This document shows positions 17,198 through 26,856 of a DNA stretch of 39,723 bases, in pieces. Location of the stretch: contig PHFX01000166.1 in assembly GCA_007618135.1 (NCBI GenBank), positions 1 through 39,723 of the forward strand, written 5' to 3'. The notes under the pieces were generated by a model. The model was not told where the DNA came from and ran no database searches. It saw only the letters and a list, made by a program, of their open reading frames with translations. The position numbers were made by a program, and so were the translations under genes. The DNA is from Candidatus Brocadia sp. WS118 (lineage in GTDB: Bacteria > Planctomycetota > Brocadiia > Brocadiales > Brocadiaceae). The stretch's first letter is position 1. The number at the start of each line of letters is the position of its first letter.

Positions 17198-17335
17198 TTA
17201 CCACTGGTGCTTTTTAATGTCAAGCTTAGTAATTCCTTGCCGAATATATGTCCTTAAGGTAAACATTGTGATACCCAGACTCTTTGACAATTCTTTTAGT
17301 GAGTAAAGTTTCAATTCCCCTAATAGAATAGGCAT
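17198..17335 (-). CDS. Small helix-turn-helix protein (MerR/excisionase-like), short
   Basis: This 45-residue frame starts at ATG 17335 behind a good Shine-Dalgarno (AGGAG, 7 bases away). It reads MPILLGELKLYSLKELSKSL, then GITMFTLRTYIRQG, the first helix-turn-helix of a MerR/excisionase-type DNA-binding domain. The usual wing and the rest of the domain are missing, so it is either a truncated gene or a very small regulator. It ends 9 bases before the TumE-like gene and is probably the first gene of that operon. Confidence 0.65.
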   Translation of the reverse strand: MPILLGELKLYSLKELSKSLGITMFTLRTYIRQGITKLDIKKHQW

Positions 17336-17561
17336 TACGTATCTCCTGTGGTCAAGTGATTAATATTTTCAATGATAATACACATACAGAGACTTGGAAT
17401 TGTAAAAAGAAAATGTGGCAGAGGGATACCTGAAAAACCCGCATAAATAAAATGAAAATTCCTTACAATTAAAATAAATGAATTCCCTTGAATGCTTCAA
17501 AATTACGAGTAAAATAAAACGTCATCGAATTGATGAGTCAATAATCAGATACATAGATTGA

Positions 17562-18872
<1,311 letters not shown>

Positions 18873-19021
18873 CTGCCTATCGTATCTGTTCTTTTCACCG
18901 GCGAAACCACCTCCCTTTACATTAGATTCTCCACCCGGAATGACATTTTTGTATTATTCTTTCATTTGCCAGTGACTCACGATTCATTTTTATAAGGAGT
19001 GAACTGGATGTCTCTATATCG

Positions 19022-19564
19022 TTATTCCAACGTATAGCTCTTTCCGAACATCTCTAAACCAAACCACTTCCCTTCAGAACCAATGAGTAATTTACCTTTG
19101 CCGGTAATAAGCAAAAACAAGATAAGCAACGGAAGTAGCACGGGGAGTGCAATAATAAGGACGGATAAGGTTACAAAGACTGCAGGTATTAATGCAATGA
19201 GCACTATTGCCATCAAGGGGAAGACAAGCATACAGACAATGACGAGGATACTTAACGCAAATACCAATACCGGAGGAAAGATGAGAACCGACAATATGCC
19301 CCAGAATCCCTTTCCAAAAAAACCGGAAATCTTCTTATCAAACACGAACACCCCGCCATGTACATATTCCTCCGCCGGCTCACAAAATTTCCCTTCCGGT
19401 GGTTTTTCAGGGATGGGTTCTTCCGGCTTTGGCTGTTCTTTTGCCGGTGTTTCTTCTCCGGTTGCTACCTGCGGAATATCCCCGCTGGTTTCTTCCGGTG
19501 CGCCTTCCTTCTGCGGATGCTCTTCAGATTCCTTTTTCTTCAATTTTCTTTTCCAGATTGCCAT
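19022..19564 (-). CDS. Small membrane protein with Pro/Glu-rich N-terminus
   Basis: I do not recognise this 180-residue protein. Residues 1-60 are highly charged and rich in Pro, Glu and Lys (for example KPEEPIPEKPPEGK) and are likely disordered and cytoplasmic. Residues 88-155 contain two to three long hydrophobic segments rich in Ile, Val, Leu and Pro. A short C-terminal tail follows (GSEGKWFGLEMFGKSY). It is convergent with serS and lies 25 bases downstream of ispF on the same strand, so it may share that transcript. Confidence 0.75.
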   Translation of the reverse strand: MAIWKRKLKKKESEEHPQKEGAPEETSGDIPQVATGEETPAKEQPKPEEPIPEKPPEGKFCEPAEEYVHGGVFVFDKKISGFFGKGFWGILSVLIFPPVLVFALSILVIVCMLVFPLMAIVLIALIPAVFVTLSVLIIALPVLLPLLILFLLITGKGKLLIGSEGKWFGLEMFGKSYTLE

Positions 19565-19589
19565 GGTAAAATCATCTTATCCTTTACTA

Positions 19590-20066
19590 TTACCATTCCT
19601 CAGATAAACTTGCTATGGCCTGGGCTGCAATAGCCTCACCACGTCCAATGGCATCGACACCTTCCATTGTTGTTGCCTTGATATTGACCCTGTTGATATT
19701 CACACAGAGCCATTCTGCAATATTTTTTTTCATCTCTGATTTTTTTTGCCCGAGTTTTGGGCTTTGGGCAAGAATCGTTACATCCACATTGTTAACGGCG
19801 TAACGGTGTTCTTTTAAAAGGTCAACAACTTTTAAAAGAAACACATTGCTGGAAACACCCTTCCATTTCGGATCCGTATCCGGGAAGTGCTCTCCGATAT
19901 CACCGAGGGCTGCTGCCCCGAGCAGTGCGTCACATACGGCATGAAGCACGACATCGGCATCGGAATGACCAAGCAATCCTAACGGGTAATCAAACTCGAC
20001 CCCGCCCAGCACCAGTTTGCGGTTTTCAACGAGTTTATGAATATCGTATCCTATCCCAAACCGCAT
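19590..20066 (-). CDS. ispF: 2-C-methyl-D-erythritol 2,4-cyclodiphosphate synthase
   Basis: IspF cyclises CDP-methylerythritol 2-phosphate, releasing CMP, in the non-mevalonate isoprenoid pathway. The metal ligands are visible: GYDIHKL (D8, H10) and LGHSDADVVLHAVCDALLGA (His near 42). HFPDTDPKWKG and the C-terminal GRGEAIAAQAIASL, just after KATTMEGV, are family signatures. It has 158 residues, the normal size. It follows the dynamin-like gene by 34 bases and may be transcribed with it. Confidence 0.96.
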   Translation of the reverse strand: MRFGIGYDIHKLVENRKLVLGGVEFDYPLGLLGHSDADVVLHAVCDALLGAAALGDIGEHFPDTDPKWKGVSSNVFLLKVVDLLKEHRYAVNNVDVTILAQSPKLGQKKSEMKKNIAEWLCVNINRVNIKATTMEGVDAIGRGEAIAAQAIASLSEEW

Positions 20067-20100
20067 CGTATTCCTCTTTAATGACAGATTTCTGTTCTCA

Positions 20101-21846
20101 TTAGCTTAAACCGCTTTTTCGCATGAGGCTCTTCACGTTTTCCAATAAGGTGTCTACTTCAGACACCTGCCGCACCGTCTCTTCCCGCTCTGTCCAGCGA
20201 AGATCGCGGTATGATGAAATATTGTTGCTAATATCTTCTATTACGCGATCAATCGCCTTATTAATCTCGAATTTCATAAACTCGACAAACCGTTCGCAGA
20301 TGGCATCGGTCCGCTTGATAAATTCATTCCGGAATGACTTCCTCCTTTGAGGAAAAATTGCCAACCCGATAAATGCCAGCGCCACGGCTATCCCTATGGG
20401 TACCGGAGGAGGCATAAGCCATGAGAGCACCATGGTTGCCGCAACTCCAATACCAATGGCACACGCCTCCGTCAGCAAAAAGCTAATAAACCCCGTCTGT
20501 ACCGAACTGTTCAATTTCTCTGCCTCACGCTCAATATCCAGTTCCCTGAATTCTTTTGAACGCGACTTTAAGGCAATTTCAATCTCGTGCTTTCGGTCAT
20601 CGTAGTGCCGTTCGGTATGTCCTTCAAGGATACCCCCTGCCCTTCGATCGGACCCAACTTCTTTCTCGATATGGTCCCGCGCCAGATCCCATAATGAACG
20701 GTTATTTCTCGAAACATAATCCACCATATCGTCGATAATCCGCTCCAGGTCTGTTTGCGGGTTTAAAAGGCCGTACACTTCTCTTTTAAACCGTTCACTG
20801 ATTTTTTCCCGCCCCACCTTAGAAAGGACTACTGACCTCATCGTGACATAGGAGTTCAGGAAGTTGTCCAGTTTCTCTTTTAACCGCGAGAATACGAGTT
20901 TAATTTCATCCCGGTATTTCAAGGTATACTCTTGCATATCCTGTTTTTTATTCTTCAGCCGCGTCTCAAACCGCTCGATGCTTTTAATGTCGGTGTTGCA
21001 CTTGCTGACCTTCTCACTGAGACTCTGATGCAGGTCTTGAAACACGTTATGCAGGTATTTTAACGGACTAACCAGTTTAAAATCGATCTTTGTATCGAGA
21101 TCGAGTTTGTCAAACACAAAAGCTTCAACCTCTTTAATCCTGCTTTTTTCCAGGAGAAGCATATCATTTTCGACCTTCGCCTTATAGGCATCCTTTGCAG
21201 AGACCAGTAAAATCTTTGGTTCAAAACCCAGCAAACGGTAACAATTCTTTTCCAGAAAAGACACAATCTCATTAAGTTCTTCAGGAGACTTCAGGTCTAT
21301 CTTATTCAGAATAAACAACACCTTTCGCCCCCATTTTCCCTTTAAAAATTGCAAAAACTGCCGTTCGCTCTCGGTGAATGGATGGTCTGATGAAGTGATA
21401 AAGAGCACCAGTTCCGCCCGGTGCACAAAACTTTCCGTCAATGCGGCATGTTCTACAATAATGGAATTCGTCCCGGGAGTGTCAACCAGGGTAACGTTTT
21501 TCAGCGATTCCATCGGATAGGTCGCCTGACACAAATGGTCTCCCACCTCCCTGATTTCAACCTTTTCACCATACGTCAATAAGGTAATTCGATTCGTCGT
21601 GGGCGTCGGGCCGTCCTGCAAGACATGCTCACCGCACATTGCATTGATAAAACTGGATTTCCCTGAGTTGTATTCACCAGCCACCAGCAAATAAAAAGGT
21701 TCTTCCAGCTGGGTGCGCATTTCAACCACCTTTTTCTCCATATCAGCAGTGCCAACCCGTTCAAAAAACTTCTTCGAGTCGTCCAGAAGATTTACCACTT
21801 CAGGAAAAATATCTCTATGTTTTGCCTTTGTTGTTATCGTTAACAT
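20101..21846 (-). CDS. Dynamin-like GTPase (bacterial dynamin-like protein)
   Basis: This 581-residue protein has a dynamin-type GTPase domain: P-loop GEYNSGKS at 57-64, the switch Thr in PTPTTNRI, DTPGTNS (G3) and NKIDL (G4). A long helical, charged middle region (about 250-440) fits the stalk. Near 460-510 two hydrophobic segments (ACAIGIGVAATMVLSWLM and IGIAVALAFIGLAI) probably insert into the membrane as the paddle. Bacterial relatives remodel or protect membranes. The final 70 residues are helical again. It begins after a stretch carrying a dispersed repeat and precedes ispF on the same strand. Confidence 0.9.
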   Translation of the reverse strand: MLTITTKAKHRDIFPEVVNLLDDSKKFFERVGTADMEKKVVEMRTQLEEPFYLLVAGEYNSGKSSFINAMCGEHVLQDGPTPTTNRITLLTYGEKVEIREVGDHLCQATYPMESLKNVTLVDTPGTNSIIVEHAALTESFVHRAELVLFITSSDHPFTESERQFLQFLKGKWGRKVLFILNKIDLKSPEELNEIVSFLEKNCYRLLGFEPKILLVSAKDAYKAKVENDMLLLEKSRIKEVEAFVFDKLDLDTKIDFKLVSPLKYLHNVFQDLHQSLSEKVSKCNTDIKSIERFETRLKNKKQDMQEYTLKYRDEIKLVFSRLKEKLDNFLNSYVTMRSVVLSKVGREKISERFKREVYGLLNPQTDLERIIDDMVDYVSRNNRSLWDLARDHIEKEVGSDRRAGGILEGHTERHYDDRKHEIEIALKSRSKEFRELDIEREAEKLNSSVQTGFISFLLTEACAIGIGVAATMVLSWLMPPPVPIGIAVALAFIGLAIFPQRRKSFRNEFIKRTDAICERFVEFMKFEINKAIDRVIEDISNNISSYRDLRWTEREETVRQVSEVDTLLENVKSLMRKSGLS

Positions 21847-21866
21847 ATGTACTTAGCAAGTTTTTT

Positions 21867-21983
21867 ACACAACTCCCCAAAACCCCCGCGGTAGGTCAAT
21901 CGTCCCGGTTGACATAATAAATGAAAAGCGGGGACGCTTGTCCTGCCGATAAGGGGGGGATTTGGTTGCGGCTGTGCCGCACC
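21867..21983. repeat. Palindromic dispersed repeat, copy A
   Basis: The core at 21890-21950 matches 30323-30384: GGTAGGTCAA, then an inverted pair around CGTC (CCGGTTGACA on the right), and GACGCTTGTCCTGCCGAT. The start and end of the core can pair with each other (GGTAGG with CCTGCC, partly), so the unit can fold into a long hairpin. The flank to 21867 also matches the second copy. A right-hand segment at 21956-21980 matches part of the porin gene at 35286-35310. It lies in the gap between ridA and the dynamin-like gene. Confidence 0.7.
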
Positions 21984-22037
21984 AAGAATAACAGAGACGA
22001 TGTTAACAGGTTTTGAAATGCAAGTCAAACTTTTCTT

Positions 22038-22421
22038 TTAACCGCTATAGGCAATCGCCTCGATCTCCACACCCGCATCCCTGGGCAATTTTGCCGCCTG
22101 AACCGCAGCCCTGGCTGGCGGTTTGTGCGGGAAATACTCCTGGTAAACATCATTCACTGCCGCATAATCATTCAGGTCTTTCATAAAGACGGTCGTCTTT
22201 ACTACCTTATCCAGGGATGATCCCGCAGCTTCAAGAATCTGTTTTACATTTTCTAACACCTGCCGTGTCTGAACCCTGATATCCCCTTGCACGATTTCTC
22301 CGGTTGCAGGGAATAGGGGGATCTGCCCCGACAAAAACACCAGAGTTCCTACCCTGATTGCCTGGGAATATGGCCCAATTGCCGCAGGGGCCTTACTTGT
22401 TGCAATGACTGCCTTTTCCAT
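22038..22421 (-). CDS. ridA: RidA family reactive intermediate deaminase
   Basis: RidA hydrolyses reactive enamine/imine intermediates made by PLP enzymes and protects the cell from them. The 127-residue protein has the full family pattern: [20 protein letters not shown] at about 14-33, [20 protein letters not shown], and [20 protein letters not shown] with the substrate-binding Arg. A start at ATG 22421 follows a GGAG-like site (revcomp of CTCCCTC). It is a single gene on the minus strand, separated by a repeat from the dynamin-like gene. Confidence 0.95.
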   Translation of the reverse strand: MEKAVIATSKAPAAIGPYSQAIRVGTLVFLSGQIPLFPATGEIVQGDIRVQTRQVLENVKQILEAAGSSLDKVVKTTVFMKDLNDYAAVNDVYQEYFPHKPPARAAVQAAKLPRDAGVEIEAIAYSG

Positions 22422-22706
22422 TTTAATCTCCCTCTGTAAAGATTTCTTAAGAGAAGCGACTCAAAAAGAAGTTATTATTGTAGTCTTTATGGCAACCCGC
22501 GGTCAAGAATTTATCAAAGACACTACCCTTTTCCCCTCTCCGTGCCGGGCACCTATCTCCTGCTTGCATTTTTTGCCTTTAAGCGGTATCATGCATTTTA
22601 TCTCTATCCATTTGGGTTACTTCCTTTTATATTTATCTAATTCAGTTTTTTGAGCCCAGGAAAGATTTATCACAAAAACGCTCAGTACAAATTTATGGAG
22701 AAAAAT

Positions 22707-23210
22707 ATGGATATCTTCCCTTTCAAACGGCAACAAGAAGGATCGACGGTTGGAAAAGAAATACCTTTTTTGGCAGGTTTACTATGGGCTGTTATTTCAT
22801 TTCACGTTTATGCCGGAGACGTAATTGTCACGGTAGACAGGTTTGCGGATATCAGGAATAAAGCCCCCGTACGTTTTTCAATCTGCAGTAGTGATGAATG
22901 CCATAGGAAAAAAGATAAAGGATATGTGGAAATAAAGGCACACCTGATCGAACAAAATGAGCACGTCAGGACATACAAGATTAACCGTGTGGCGCCAGGA
23001 GAGTACTCGCTTTCTGCCTATCACGATCTTAATAACAGCGGCATATTAGAACGCAGCGGTATCCTGGGAATACCCAGGGAACCGATCGGCTTTTCGAGGC
23101 TTGACATACATAAAATCCAGCGGCACCCTAAATGGGATGAGGTTAAATTTACCGTGAGCAATCAAGAAACATTAGTCAATGTCCATCTGATCCATAGATT
23201 CGGGTTATAA
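22707..23210 (+). CDS. DUF2141 family exported protein
   Basis: DUF2141 proteins are exported proteins of unknown function with a beta-sandwich-like fold. The characteristic stretch is GEYSLSAYHDLNNSGILERS at the middle, followed by GILGIPREPIGFS. I start it at ATG 22707, since GGAG at 22697-22700 is correctly placed for it; earlier ATG codons in frame (22650, 22695) lack a site. The hydrophobic stretch FLAGLLWAVISFHVYAG near residues 21-37 is a likely signal peptide. The predicted product is 167 residues long. No neighbours share an obvious role. Confidence 0.8.
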   Translation: MDIFPFKRQQEGSTVGKEIPFLAGLLWAVISFHVYAGDVIVTVDRFADIRNKAPVRFSICSSDECHRKKDKGYVEIKAHLIEQNEHVRTYKINRVAPGEYSLSAYHDLNNSGILERSGILGIPREPIGFSRLDIHKIQRHPKWDEVKFTVSNQETLVNVHLIHRFGL

Positions 23211-23253
23211 AGGGTATGTATAGCAAAATCAGAACCAATATTACCGGAGTTGT

Positions 23254-23517
23254 TCAGGTGTAGGCTTCCGCCCTTTTATTTATACCCTCGCGCGAAAATA
23301 TAATCTCACGGGCTTTTGCCTCAATGACTCTCACGGTGTTCTTATAGAAGTTCAAAGAAGGATGGCCGACCAGTTTATACAACCAGCCGCCATTATTGGG
23401 ACGGTGACTGATAAACCAAAAGGCAAAGTCCTGCCCGGAACATCCATCGGCAATAAAAGGATACTTGACATGCTTTCCGGTGAGCAGCTTCCCAGAATCT
23501 GTTAAAATATTTTTGTT
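23254..23517 (-). pseudogene. Coding remnant without start, identity unknown
   Basis: The minus strand is open for 87 codons between stops (stop codon at 23254-23256, bounding TAG at 23518-23520). The translation looks like real protein: GKLLTGKHVKYPFIADGCSG, then QDFAFWFISHRPNNGGWLYK and LVGHPSLNFYKNTVRVIEAK. It has no ATG, GTG or TTG start, so I read it as the C-terminal end of a lost gene. I do not recognise the family. Apart from it, the 410-base gap 23211-23623 shows nothing but the presumed promoter of gpmA. Confidence 0.45.
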
Positions 23518-23623
23518 CTATTCCGGGGTTTTTGTATAATAGGTTGTTTGGATTTTTGAATTCTGTATTTTGTACATTACCTTTACCGATAAGCTAAATA
23601 ACCACAGTGCGAGGATCTAACCC

Positions 23624-24373
23624 ATGTATAAACTTGTATTGGTGAGACACGGCGAAAGCATTTGGAACAGGGACAATTTATTTACCGGATGGACCGACGT
23701 TGACCTTTCAGAAAAAGGCGTAGGAGAAGCAAGACAGGCCGGGCAAACCCTCAAGAAGGAGGGATATACCTTTGACACTGCCTTTACCTCCGTGCTGAAA
23801 CGGGCAATACGGACGCTGTGGATCATTCTGGACGAAATGGACCTTATGTGGATACCGGTAACAAGGGACTGGCGCCTTAATGAACGGCACTACGGTGCTC
23901 TGCAGGGCCTGAATAAAGCAGAAACAACAGAAAAGTACGGAGAACAGCAAGTCAAGCTGTGGAGGCGCAGCTATGATATTCGGCCTCCTGCCCTGGAACT
24001 GAACGATCCAAGGAGTCCTGACCGTGATCCGCGTTACCAGGAACTGACGAAGGAACAGATCCCCTTCACGGAATGCCTGAAAGACACGGTAGAACGGTTT
24101 CTTCCCTGCTGGCATGAAGTGATTGCGCCTACGATCCGTTCCGGAAAGAAGGTGATTGTCGCCGCCCATGGCAACAGCCTCCGGGCATTGGTAAAATATC
24201 TGGACCATATTTCTGACAAAGAGATTGTTGAACTCAATATCCCTACCGGCATTCCGCTGGTTTACGAACTTGAGGATAATCTCACCCCGCGGCGCAATTA
24301 CTACCTCGGAGACCCTGAAATGGTAAAACAGGCTACTCAGGCCGTTGCCAATCAACTGAAAAAGAAGGGTTAA
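23624..24373 (+). CDS. gpmA: 2,3-bisphosphoglycerate-dependent phosphoglycerate mutase
   Basis: GpmA interconverts 3- and 2-phosphoglycerate in glycolysis and gluconeogenesis. The phosphorylated His is in [10 protein letters not shown] (H9), followed by [35 protein letters not shown] carries the conserved Glu, and the second His is in [14 protein letters not shown]. The length, 249 residues, is standard for the cofactor-dependent enzyme. The stop is one base before the ATG of the next gene, so the two may be co-transcribed although their roles look unrelated. Confidence 0.96.
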   Translation: MYKLVLVRHGESIWNRDNLFTGWTDVDLSEKGVGEARQAGQTLKKEGYTFDTAFTSVLKRAIRTLWIILDEMDLMWIPVTRDWRLNERHYGALQGLNKAETTEKYGEQQVKLWRRSYDIRPPALELNDPRSPDRDPRYQELTKEQIPFTECLKDTVERFLPCWHEVIAPTIRSGKKVIVAAHGNSLRALVKYLDHISDKEIVELNIPTGIPLVYELEDNLTPRRNYYLGDPEMVKQATQAVANQLKKKG

Positions 24374-24374
24374 A

Positions 24375-25175
24375 ATGGCAAGCACAATGAGAATATCTGT
24401 CATAGCAGGTATCATATTGGTCATCATGATTGTTTCCATCGGCAAGGTATTTCCTAAACAAAATCAACCAACCGGGTTCCGGGGATTATCCGGAGTCATC
24501 AATAACCATGGTCTGGGCAATCAGGGTAACGGCAGTAGTCTTCAAGGAAATTTGATAATTGATTTTTCTGATTATTCAGGAGGTTCTGTCAACGGATGGT
24601 TAGAATCGAAGGGATTTTGTTTTAAGGACGGCATTCAAGACAAGAGATTAATTGAATTATCCGCGAATAAACAGGCCCTAACGGTTAAAACGAAGCAACC
24701 GGCCAGAGTTTTTATATTCAATGATTTTGTCGGTCTCAAAGAATTTTCGAAGGTAAGGATTGAATGGGGAATTATTCAGTATCCGCAAAATGCTTCCTAT
24801 GAGAAAAAAATAAACAATGAAGCATTGATGGTTTATATCTTTTTTGGTGATGTTCGATTGTCCAGTGGATCTTTTTTTGTGCCGGATAGCCCATATTTTA
24901 TAGGCCTGTTTCTCGGCAAAGAGGACGAAGTTAACAAACCTTACCGAGGAAGATACTTTAACGAAGGAGGACGATTTGTTTGCTTAGGAAATCCCGATCC
25001 TGGAGAAACGGTACTTTCAGAGTTTGATTTGAATCATGCATTTCAAACCTATTTCAAAGATGATGTCCCCGCAATATCCGGGATAAGTCTTGAAGTTGAT
25101 ACGTCTTCATCGGAAAACGGAGGAACATCAGAGGCTTTTATTAAGCGCATCGAGTTCTTCAGCAAACAGTTCTGA
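24375..25175 (+). CDS. Exported protein of unknown function, faint DUF3047 resemblance
   Basis: This 266-residue protein has an N-terminal membrane segment (ISVIAGIILVIMIVSIGKVF) that could be a signal or anchor, then a low-complexity stretch rich in Gly and Asn (about 31-58). The remainder looks like beta-sandwich: DFSDYSGGSVNGWLESKGF, FSKVRIEWGIIQYP, then near the end ISGISLEVDTSS and AFIKRIEFF. The order (GW near the start, a strand with W, a D-rich strand near the end) faintly resembles DUF3047 but I cannot confirm it. It follows gpmA by one base and is followed by parA-like genes. Confidence 0.65.
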   Translation: MASTMRISVIAGIILVIMIVSIGKVFPKQNQPTGFRGLSGVINNHGLGNQGNGSSLQGNLIIDFSDYSGGSVNGWLESKGFCFKDGIQDKRLIELSANKQALTVKTKQPARVFIFNDFVGLKEFSKVRIEWGIIQYPQNASYEKKINNEALMVYIFFGDVRLSSGSFFVPDSPYFIGLFLGKEDEVNKPYRGRYFNEGGRFVCLGNPDPGETVLSEFDLNHAFQTYFKDDVPAISGISLEVDTSSSENGGTSEAFIKRIEFFSKQF

Positions 25176-25227
25176 TGAGAACCGCACGATTCCGTTGTAT
25201 AGTCCCCCGATAAAGGAGAACGCAGGT

Positions 25228-26250
25228 ATGACGAAGGTTATTTCATTTATTAACTATAAAGGCGGTGTTGGTAAAACAACCACCACGTATCATATCGGAT
25301 GTGCCCTAACCCTGTTTCACAACAAAAAGGTATTACTCATTGATGTCGACCCTCAAGCCAATCTGACTTTTTTATGCGTTGTGTACAATCGATGGGAATT
25401 ATTCAAAAAGGATAGCGGAACCATTGCAAAACTCTTCGAATCGTATTTAAAAGATCGTTATGATACTTACCACATTGAAGATATTATATGGAAATCTCCT
25501 GTCGAATTATTTACAAGGGGGACGGCCACAAAAGATGTCGTGCAGAATCTTGACCTGATTCCATCTGACATTGACCTGTTGTGCGTTGACATTGAATTGG
25601 CATCAAAAACATGGAGAAAGATAGAGTCGGGTTTTTATCAGGAACAACTCCAAATCCTCAGACGAACACTGAAGGGGATAAAAGAGTTATTTAGCATCGA
25701 TACTTCCGATGATATCCGCGACGCCCTTTTTTACCTGGAGCAGCGCCATATCCTGAAAAATGCCATTCACAGGATAAAAGACACGTATGATTATATCCTC
25801 ATTGATTGCCCTCCCAATCTCTATCTGGTGACTCAAAATGCACTCGCTGCAAGCGATGCCTATGTCATAACAACCATACCCGACCACATGTCGACCATAG
25901 GAATAAATATCCTCATCAGGAAGGTCAGGGAACTGCATAATACGATGAATCACAAATGTCGTTTGACAAACGCGGAAACAGATGACTTAACACTGAAAGG
26001 AATAGTATTTACCATGGTGCGTACCACCGGCCAGAACATTGTCAGTACTCATAAGGACAAAATGAACGAACTCCGAAAGGGCTATCGTAACGCATGCTTT
26101 GAAAGCTCTATTTCATGGGGTACTGGCTATACCGAGGCTTCTGCGCTGGCAGTTCCCGTATTTTTGATAAACGATGAAAATGCAATGCGTGTCGCTGGAC
26201 AATATAAAGAGGTAACGAAGGAATTTTTACACAAAGTCAGTGGTGATTAA
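25228..26250 (+). CDS. ParA/MinD-family ATPase
   Basis: This 340-residue P-loop ATPase of the ParA family has the deviant Walker A NYKGGVGKTTTTYHIG (both lysines kept), Walker A' DVDPQANLTF and Walker B YDYILIDCPPNL. ATG 25228 is the start, with GGAG at 25215-25218 nine bases ahead; open codons before it overlap the previous gene. ParA proteins segregate plasmids, chromosomes or protein cargo by moving on the nucleoid or membrane. A long insertion between about 60 and 190 is unusual. The following gene, which starts at once, is probably its functional partner in place of a classical ParB. Confidence 0.9.
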   Translation: MTKVISFINYKGGVGKTTTTYHIGCALTLFHNKKVLLIDVDPQANLTFLCVVYNRWELFKKDSGTIAKLFESYLKDRYDTYHIEDIIWKSPVELFTRGTATKDVVQNLDLIPSDIDLLCVDIELASKTWRKIESGFYQEQLQILRRTLKGIKELFSIDTSDDIRDALFYLEQRHILKNAIHRIKDTYDYILIDCPPNLYLVTQNALAASDAYVITTIPDHMSTIGINILIRKVRELHNTMNHKCRLTNAETDDLTLKGIVFTMVRTTGQNIVSTHKDKMNELRKGYRNACFESSISWGTGYTEASALAVPVFLINDENAMRVAGQYKEVTKEFLHKVSGD

Positions 26251-26251
26251 C

Positions 26252-26779
26252 ATGGTAAAAAGGACAAAAAAAATCGACCTGATAGACACGTTAACAAAGA
26301 CAAAAGCATGCCTGTCATTACTTCCGGGCGAGGCGGAAAGACACAAGGTGGCGCTCATGATCCCGGAGATAATCAAAGAACTCGATGTGTTACGGGAAAA
26401 CATTAGCCGTTTCCCTGACGCATCTGAGATTCGTCACGTAGATGGTGCTATTCATACCCTGATATCATTCTTTGAAACGCTGAAAGACAGACCCCTCCTT
26501 GCTGAAATACTCCTTCCGAAAAAGGCCAAATCAGGGAAAACCAAAAGTGTTCCCGTTGACATCAATACCTTACAAATTCAGCTAGAAGGGCTGCCTACCG
26601 AAAAAATCCTTGAAGAACTCACAAAACACAAAAAGGATGTCCTTGTGGCATTATCAGCAAAGCTGAATATAACGGCAAATAAAAAACTGACAAAAGACGC
26701 CCTGTCGGACAGGATTTTCAAGCTGGGTTTTGCGAATAAAAGAGGCTACGACCTGTTAATTGGCAAACAGGCTGAATAA
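26252..26779 (+). CDS. Unknown protein paired with the ParA-like ATPase
   Basis: I do not recognise this 175-residue protein. ATG 26252 (MVKRTKKIDLIDTLTK) is one base after the parA stop; a GTG at 26240 in frame overlaps parA. The N-terminal half looks helical (KELDVLRENISRF). After a basic linker (KKAKSGKTKSVPVD), the C-terminal half (EELTKHKKDVLVALSAKLNI, then LTKDALSDRIFKLGF) resembles a small helical domain of the SAP or Rho-N type that could bind nucleic acid; this is only a resemblance. Its fixed position after parA suggests the partner role that ParB has elsewhere. Confidence 0.7.
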   Translation: MVKRTKKIDLIDTLTKTKACLSLLPGEAERHKVALMIPEIIKELDVLRENISRFPDASEIRHVDGAIHTLISFFETLKDRPLLAEILLPKKAKSGKTKSVPVDINTLQIQLEGLPTEKILEELTKHKKDVLVALSAKLNITANKKLTKDALSDRIFKLGFANKRGYDLLIGKQAE

Positions 26780-26856
26780 TTAAAATGTATCTGATTTTAA
26801 TAAAAGTCCGAGAATTTCCTGACAAGGCCAGTTACGAAAACTGTCTGAAGTAACCG

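Noticed and set aside
19008-19037. Tiny frame with AAGGAG before ATG after serS (about nine codons)
   Set aside because: Too short to judge, and no regulatory motif or conserved peptide is recognisable.
24375-25175. Firm DUF3047 assignment
   Set aside because: The resemblance rests on a few loosely placed residues; I left it as unknown with a note.
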